DNA from: Achromobacter pulmonis
GTDB taxonomy: Bacteria; Pseudomonadota; Gammaproteobacteria; Burkholderiales; Burkholderiaceae_B
DNA: 64,000 nucleotides
Reading direction: 5' to 3'
Assembly (NCBI RefSeq): GCF_002885955.2
Contig: NZ_POQS01000002.1
Coordinates: 973,985-1,037,984 of the forward strand
The notes below the pieces were generated by a model that was not told the origin of the DNA, ran no database searches, and worked only from the letters and a program-made list of their open reading frames with translations. Shown here piece by piece: positions 60,525 to 64,000 of this stretch. A program made the translations under genes and the position numbers. Every line of letters starts with the position of its first letter. Within the stretch, counting starts at the first letter, position 1.

Positions 60525-61421
60525 TCAGGCGGCGAGCGCCAGCATGCTGTCGCGCAGCCGCAGCACGGCGGCGCACGAGGTGTCTCGGTGCGTCACCAGC
60601 GACAGCGACAGCGCGCCGCGCGCATCGGCATCGGCCAGCGGCACGAAGGCCACGTGCGGCGTGGAATACGCCCGCGTCACCCCGGGCACCAGCGCCAGGC
60701 CCAGGCCGCTGGCCACCAGGCTGACCAGCGTCTGCACCTGAATCGCCACCTGGCTGACGCGCGGCGAAAAGCCGGCCTTGCGGCACAGCGCCAGCGCCAC
60801 GCCGTGCAAGCCAGGCACCTTGAGCGGCGAATACAGCACGAAGTTTTCGGCGCGCGCCCGCTCCAGGCGCACCGGCCCGCCGGCGGCCAGCGGATGCCCG
60901 GCGGGCACCGCCAGGATCAGGTCGTCGCGCTCCACCACCCACGAGTCCAGCGACTCGTCCTCCTCCAGCGGCCCGCGCACCAGGCCGGCGTCGATGTCGT
61001 TGGCGCGCAGCATGCCCACCAGCCCGATGGTGCTGTCCTCGCGCAGGTCCAGCTGCAGGTCCGGATACTGGGCGCGGAACTGCGGCAGGCATCGCGGCAG
61101 CAGCATGTAGGTGGCCGATCCCACGAAACCCAGCCGCAGCAGGCCCCATTCGCCCAGCGCCACGCGGCGCGCAGCCTGGCGCGCCTGTTCGGAGTGGAAC
61201 AGCGCCCGGCGCGCGTCGGCCATCAGGGCCTGGCCGGCCGGCGTCGGGGTCACGCCCTTGGCGCCGCGCACCAGCAGCGGAACGCCCACCGCGTGTTCCA
61301 GCTTCTGGATCGAGACCGACAGCGCCGGCTGCGCGATGTGCAGCACGTCGGCGGCGCGCCGGTAGCTGCCCAGCTCCGCGATGGTCACGAACTGCCGCAG
61401 CTGGCGTAGATCGATAGCCAT
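60525..61421 (-). CDS. LysR-family transcriptional regulator
   Basis: A 298-residue regulator. The helix-turn-helix is DLRQLRQFVTIAELGSYRRAADVLHIAQPALSVSIQKLEHAVG, then an effector domain with FVGSATYMLLPRCLPQFRAQYP. This resembles the LysR at 42380 in its DNA-binding half and in the effector opening. It is divergent from the CoA-transferase at 61493. Starts at 61433 or 61442 are also possible. Confidence 0.9.
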   Translation of the reverse strand: MAIDLRQLRQFVTIAELGSYRRAADVLHIAQPALSVSIQKLEHAVGVPLLVRGAKGVTPTPAGQALMADARRALFHSEQARQAARRVALGEWGLLRLGFVGSATYMLLPRCLPQFRAQYPDLQLDLREDSTIGLVGMLRANDIDAGLVRGPLEEDESLDSWVVERDDLILAVPAGHPLAAGGPVRLERARAENFVLYSPLKVPGLHGVALALCRKAGFSPRVSQVAIQVQTLVSLVASGLGLALVPGVTRAYSTPHVAFVPLADADARGALSLSLVTHRDTSCAAVLRLRDSMLALAA

Positions 61422-61441
61422 AACAAATTCCATATCACCCA

Positions 61442-61456
61442 ATACCTAAGCCATAT
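61442..61456. promoter_or_regulatory. LysR-type box ATAC-N7-ATAT
   Basis: ATAC (61442-61445), 7 bases, ATAT (61453-61456), in the 71-base divergent gap between a LysR gene and the CoA-transferase operon. It is the third copy of this box, and here the regulator is directly adjacent. Confidence 0.45.
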
Positions 61457-61492
61457 TAGACGCGTATGCGCGGGGCCGATAGCATTTCCCCC

Positions 61493-62740
61493 ATGACTGC
61501 TACCCCCCTCTCCCAAACCCGCGCGCTGGGCGGCGTGCGCATCCTGGACCTCAGCTCCGTGGTGTTCGGCCCCTATGCCTCGCAGATACTGGCCGACTAC
61601 GGCGCCGACGTGGTCAAGGTCGAGGCCCCGGCCGGCGACTCCACGCGCCGCACCGGCCCGGCGCAGGAGCCGGGACTGGCCGCCATCTTCCTGGGCCTGA
61701 ACCGCAACAAGCGCAGCATCGTGCTGGACCTGAAGCAGCCGTCGGCGCGCGAGGCGCTGCTGGCGCTGGCGGACCAGGCCGACGTGCTGATGCACAGCAT
61801 GCGTCCCGCCAAGATGGAGGCGCTGGGGCTGGGCCCCGAAACCTTGTGCGCGCGCAACCCGCGGCTGGTGTATGCGGGGCTGTACGGCTTCGGCGCGGGC
61901 GGCGCCTACGACGGGCGCCCGGCGTACGACGACATCATCCAGGGGCTGTCGGGCCTGGCCGACCTGGTCGACCGCCAGACCGGCACGCCGCGCTACCTGC
62001 CCACGGTGGCGGCCGACAAGACCTGCGGCCTGGTCGCCGCGCACGCCATCCTGGCCGCCCTTTTCCAACGCGAGCGCACCGGCCGGGGCCAGCAGCTGGA
62101 AGTGCCCATGTTCGAAAGCATGGCCTCGTTCGCGCTGGTCGAGCACTACTACGGCAGGCATCTGCGCGACGAGCCCGGCGAGGCCGGCTATCCGCGCGCG
62201 CTGACGCCCAACCGCCGGCCCTGCCGCACGGCCGACGGCCATATCTGCCTGATGCCCTACACCGACGCGCACTGGCGTGGCTTCTTCATCGCCGCCGGCC
62301 GCCCGGATCTGGCCGAAGACCCGCGCTTCGCCGACATCTCGGCCCGCACCCGGAACATCGAGGCGCTGTACGAACTGCAGGCCGGGATCGTGGCCGCGCA
62401 CGACACGGCCTACTGGCTGGCGCTGTGCGAGCGCCTGGAGATTCCGGCCGCGCGCATCAACCGGCTGCAGGACCTGGAGCACGATCCGCACCTGCAAAGC
62501 GTGGATTTCTTCGTGCCGCTGGAAAGCGCCTGCGGCAGCCGCTACCGCTTTGTGCGCAATCCCGTGCGCATGCAGCATTCCCAGGTGCCGCCGGCGATGC
62601 CGCCGCGCCTGGGCGAACACACGCGCGAGGTGCTGCGCCAGGCCGGCCTGGACGACGCCCGCATCGACGCGCTCCTGGAAACCGGCGCCGCCCGCGACGC
62701 GCTTTCCGCAACCCTCGACGACAGCAAGGAACCCGCATGA
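61493..62740 (+). CDS. Class III CoA-transferase (CaiB/BaiF family)
   Basis: A 415-residue CoA-transferase: RILDLSSVVFGPYASQILADYGADVVKVEAPAGD; catalytic Asp in PAYDDIIQGLSGLADL. It is more similar to the enzyme at 46136 than to the other two. It starts a plus-strand operon with a MaoC-like protein and a Bug receptor, parallel to the 47350-43308 set. The start at 61493 is chosen because the domain begins shortly after; an ATG at 61466 is also in frame. Confidence 0.9.
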   Translation: MTATPLSQTRALGGVRILDLSSVVFGPYASQILADYGADVVKVEAPAGDSTRRTGPAQEPGLAAIFLGLNRNKRSIVLDLKQPSAREALLALADQADVLMHSMRPAKMEALGLGPETLCARNPRLVYAGLYGFGAGGAYDGRPAYDDIIQGLSGLADLVDRQTGTPRYLPTVAADKTCGLVAAHAILAALFQRERTGRGQQLEVPMFESMASFALVEHYYGRHLRDEPGEAGYPRALTPNRRPCRTADGHICLMPYTDAHWRGFFIAAGRPDLAEDPRFADISARTRNIEALYELQAGIVAAHDTAYWLALCERLEIPAARINRLQDLEHDPHLQSVDFFVPLESACGSRYRFVRNPVRMQHSQVPPAMPPRLGEHTREVLRQAGLDDARIDALLETGAARDALSATLDDSKEPA

Positions 62741-63219
62741 CCGCTGACCAAAACCGCGCCGCCCCCGCGCAGCTCGGACTGGGCTATTACTGGCAGGACC
62801 TGGCCGTGGGCCAGCGCTTCCATACCTTCCGCCGCACGGTGACCGAAACCGACATCGTGAACTTCATCAGCGCGACCGGCATGCTGGAAACCATTTTCAT
62901 CGACGCGACCTACGCGCAGGGCGCCATCCAGGGCCGCCCCGCCCCCGGCGCGCTGACCTACGCCCTGATCGAAGGGCTGATCCTGCAGGGCATGGTGCAG
63001 GGCACCGGGCTGGCGCTGCTGGAAGTGCACAAGAAAATGCTGGCCCCCGTGGTGGCGGGCGACACCATCTGGGCGGAGGTCGAAGTGACCGAGGTGCGGC
63101 CCACGTCCAAGCACAACCGCGCCATCGTCACGTCCGCCATCGAGGTCCGCAACCAGCACGGCAAGCCGGTCATGAGCTACACCGCCACCCGCATGCTGGC
63201 GGGCCGGCCCGCCGCCTGA
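62737..63219 (+). CDS. MaoC-like hot-dog fold protein
   Basis: A 160-residue single hot-dog protein: YYWQDLAVGQRFHTFRRTVTETDIVNFISATGMLETIFID. The hydratase-2 motif (Asp-x-Asn-Pro-x-His) is not present; the place reads SATGMLETIFIDATYA. It may act on a specialised acyl-CoA, as in mesaconyl- or itaconyl-CoA hydratase relatives, or be a thioesterase. Its start overlaps the CoA-transferase stop (ATGA). Confidence 0.83.
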   Translation: MTADQNRAAPAQLGLGYYWQDLAVGQRFHTFRRTVTETDIVNFISATGMLETIFIDATYAQGAIQGRPAPGALTYALIEGLILQGMVQGTGLALLEVHKKMLAPVVAGDTIWAEVEVTEVRPTSKHNRAIVTSAIEVRNQHGKPVMSYTATRMLAGRPAA

Positions 63220-63291
63220 TCCCCCGTAATCCACAGCGCCCCGCAGAGGGCGCGGCCCGGCGCCATTCTCATAAGCACAAGGAGACAAGAC

Positions 63292-64000
63292 ATGAAAAAA
63301 GCATTGCTGGCGGGCGGCCTCGCCCTGTTGGCGCTGACCGGCGCGGGCAGCGCCCAGGCCGCCTGGCCCGAACGGCCCGTCACCATGGTGGTGCCCTTCC
63401 CGCCCGGCGGCCCCACCGACCTGGTCGCGCGCGTGCTGGCCAAGCAGCTCACCGACCAGCTGGGCCAGACCGTCGTGGTCGAGAACAAGGGCGGCGCCAA
63501 CGGCAATATCGGCATGCAGTACGCGGCCGCCGCCAAGCCCGACGGCTATACGGTGCTGTACAACACCTCGTCCATCGCGCTCAGCCCCAACCTCTACCGC
63601 TCGCTGGCCTTCGACCCGGTCAAGGACTTCACGCCGGTCTCGTCCACCGCGGTCATCCCGCTGGTGCTGCTGGTGCATCCCTCGGTGCCGGTGAAGAACA
63701 CGCAGGACTTCGTGCAATACGCGCGCCAGCATCCGGGCAAGCTGTCTTACGGCTCGGCGGGCGCAGGCAACGTGACCCACCTGGGCGCGCTGTTGCTGCT
63801 GCGTTCGCTGGACATCGACGCGGTGCACGTGCCCTACCGCGGCAGCGCGCCCGCCATGACCGACCTGGTCGGCGGGCAGGTGCAGTTGATGACGAATACG
63901 CTGAACGATTCGCTGGGCTTCGTCCGCGAGGGCAAGCTGCGCGCCCTGGCCGTGACCAGCAGCGCACGCAGCGACCAGCTGCCGGACGTGCCCACCGTGG
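63292..64000 (+). CDS. Bug/TctC-family periplasmic solute receptor, cut by window end
   Basis: The first 236 residues are present; the stop lies beyond the window. Signal peptide about 1-23 (ending AQA); family blocks VTMVVPFPPGGPTDLVARVLAKQL and VVVENKGGANGNIGMQYAA. It follows the CoA-transferase/MaoC pair by 72 bases with AAGGAGA before the ATG. It is the seventh Bug gene in the window. Confidence 0.9.
   Translation, partial: MKKALLAGGLALLALTGAGSAQAAWPERPVTMVVPFPPGGPTDLVARVLAKQLTDQLGQTVVVENKGGANGNIGMQYAAAAKPDGYTVLYNTSSIALSPNLYRSLAFDPVKDFTPVSSTAVIPLVLLVHPSVPVKNTQDFVQYARQHPGKLSYGSAGAGNVTHLGALLLLRSLDIDAVHVPYRGSAPAMTDLVGGQVQLMTNTLNDSLGFVREGKLRALAVTSSARSDQLPDVPTV

Noticed and set aside
1..64000. 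CRISPR arrays, tRNA, rRNA, phage genes or integrase-flanked islands.
   Set aside because: No regularly spaced repeats, RNA-gene motifs, integrases or phage structural genes were seen; IS1001 is the only mobile element recognised.

Overview
The window is high-GC, gene-dense chromosomal DNA from a betaproteobacterium, most likely Bordetella of the B. bronchiseptica/parapertussis group (Alcaligenaceae). The signs are an IS1001-type insertion sequence of about 1.3 kb with a 406-aa ISL3-family transposase, seven orphan periplasmic solute receptors of the Bug/TctC family with no membrane partners, five LysR regulators, and four class III CoA-transferases in catabolic operons. No rRNA, tRNA or CRISPR array was seen. 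The species call is inference from content, not from a database search.

Layout. 1-1295: small membrane protein and nadE. 1309-4784 (minus): three-subunit membrane-bound sugar/alcohol dehydrogenase (Tat-signal small subunit, GMC flavoprotein, dihaem cytochrome c). 4881-7106: secreted low-complexity protein, galU, a remnant of a ThDP-enzyme gene, and a TetR regulator. 7135-13081 (minus) with divergent LysR at 13241: a catabolic cluster built on a hydroxyquinol-type intradiol dioxygenase. 14218-21156 (minus): thiol-dioxygenase-like cupin, Bug receptor, four-domain rhodanese, LysR, ThDP enzyme, VOC protein, macrodomain protein. 21390-21680: truncated second copy of the gene at position 1, joined to the 3' end of the RND outer-membrane gene.

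21664-30983 is the most interesting part. A tripartite RND pump (minus) is separated by an IS1001 copy (27613-28919, perfect 8-bp target duplication) from a rightward cassette of a 2Fe-2S/FAD reductase, a MerR-family regulator and an Isc-type ferredoxin. The regulator has the features of GolS, the gold-selective relative of CueR (Ser77, Cys112, Ala113, Pro118, Cys120). Three promoters with the 19-bp -35/-10 spacing typical of MerR targets are visible: one leftward, now firing into the IS, and two rightward. Without the IS, the leftward promoter would read straight into the pump operon, as in the Salmonella gol-ges locus. Here a reductase and a ferredoxin sit where Salmonella has a P-type ATPase and a small metal-binding protein.

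31052-37510: small membrane proteins, two MFS transporters, an epimerase/DoxX fusion and an SDR. 37580-42192 (minus): acyl-CoA dehydrogenases, thiolase and a racemase-type CoA-transferase family protein, with divergent LysR. 43308-49573 (minus): CoA-transferase, enoyl-CoA hydratase, three Bug receptors and LysR. 49889-57760 (plus): a complete beta-oxidation-like operon containing an HMG-CoA-synthase-like/DUF35 fusion whose active site is degenerate. 57852-60509: NfeD protease, slipin, RidA. 60525-64000: LysR, CoA-transferase, MaoC-like protein and a Bug receptor cut by the window end. Start codons were chosen by ribosome-binding site, coupling and family alignment; they are inference unless stated.
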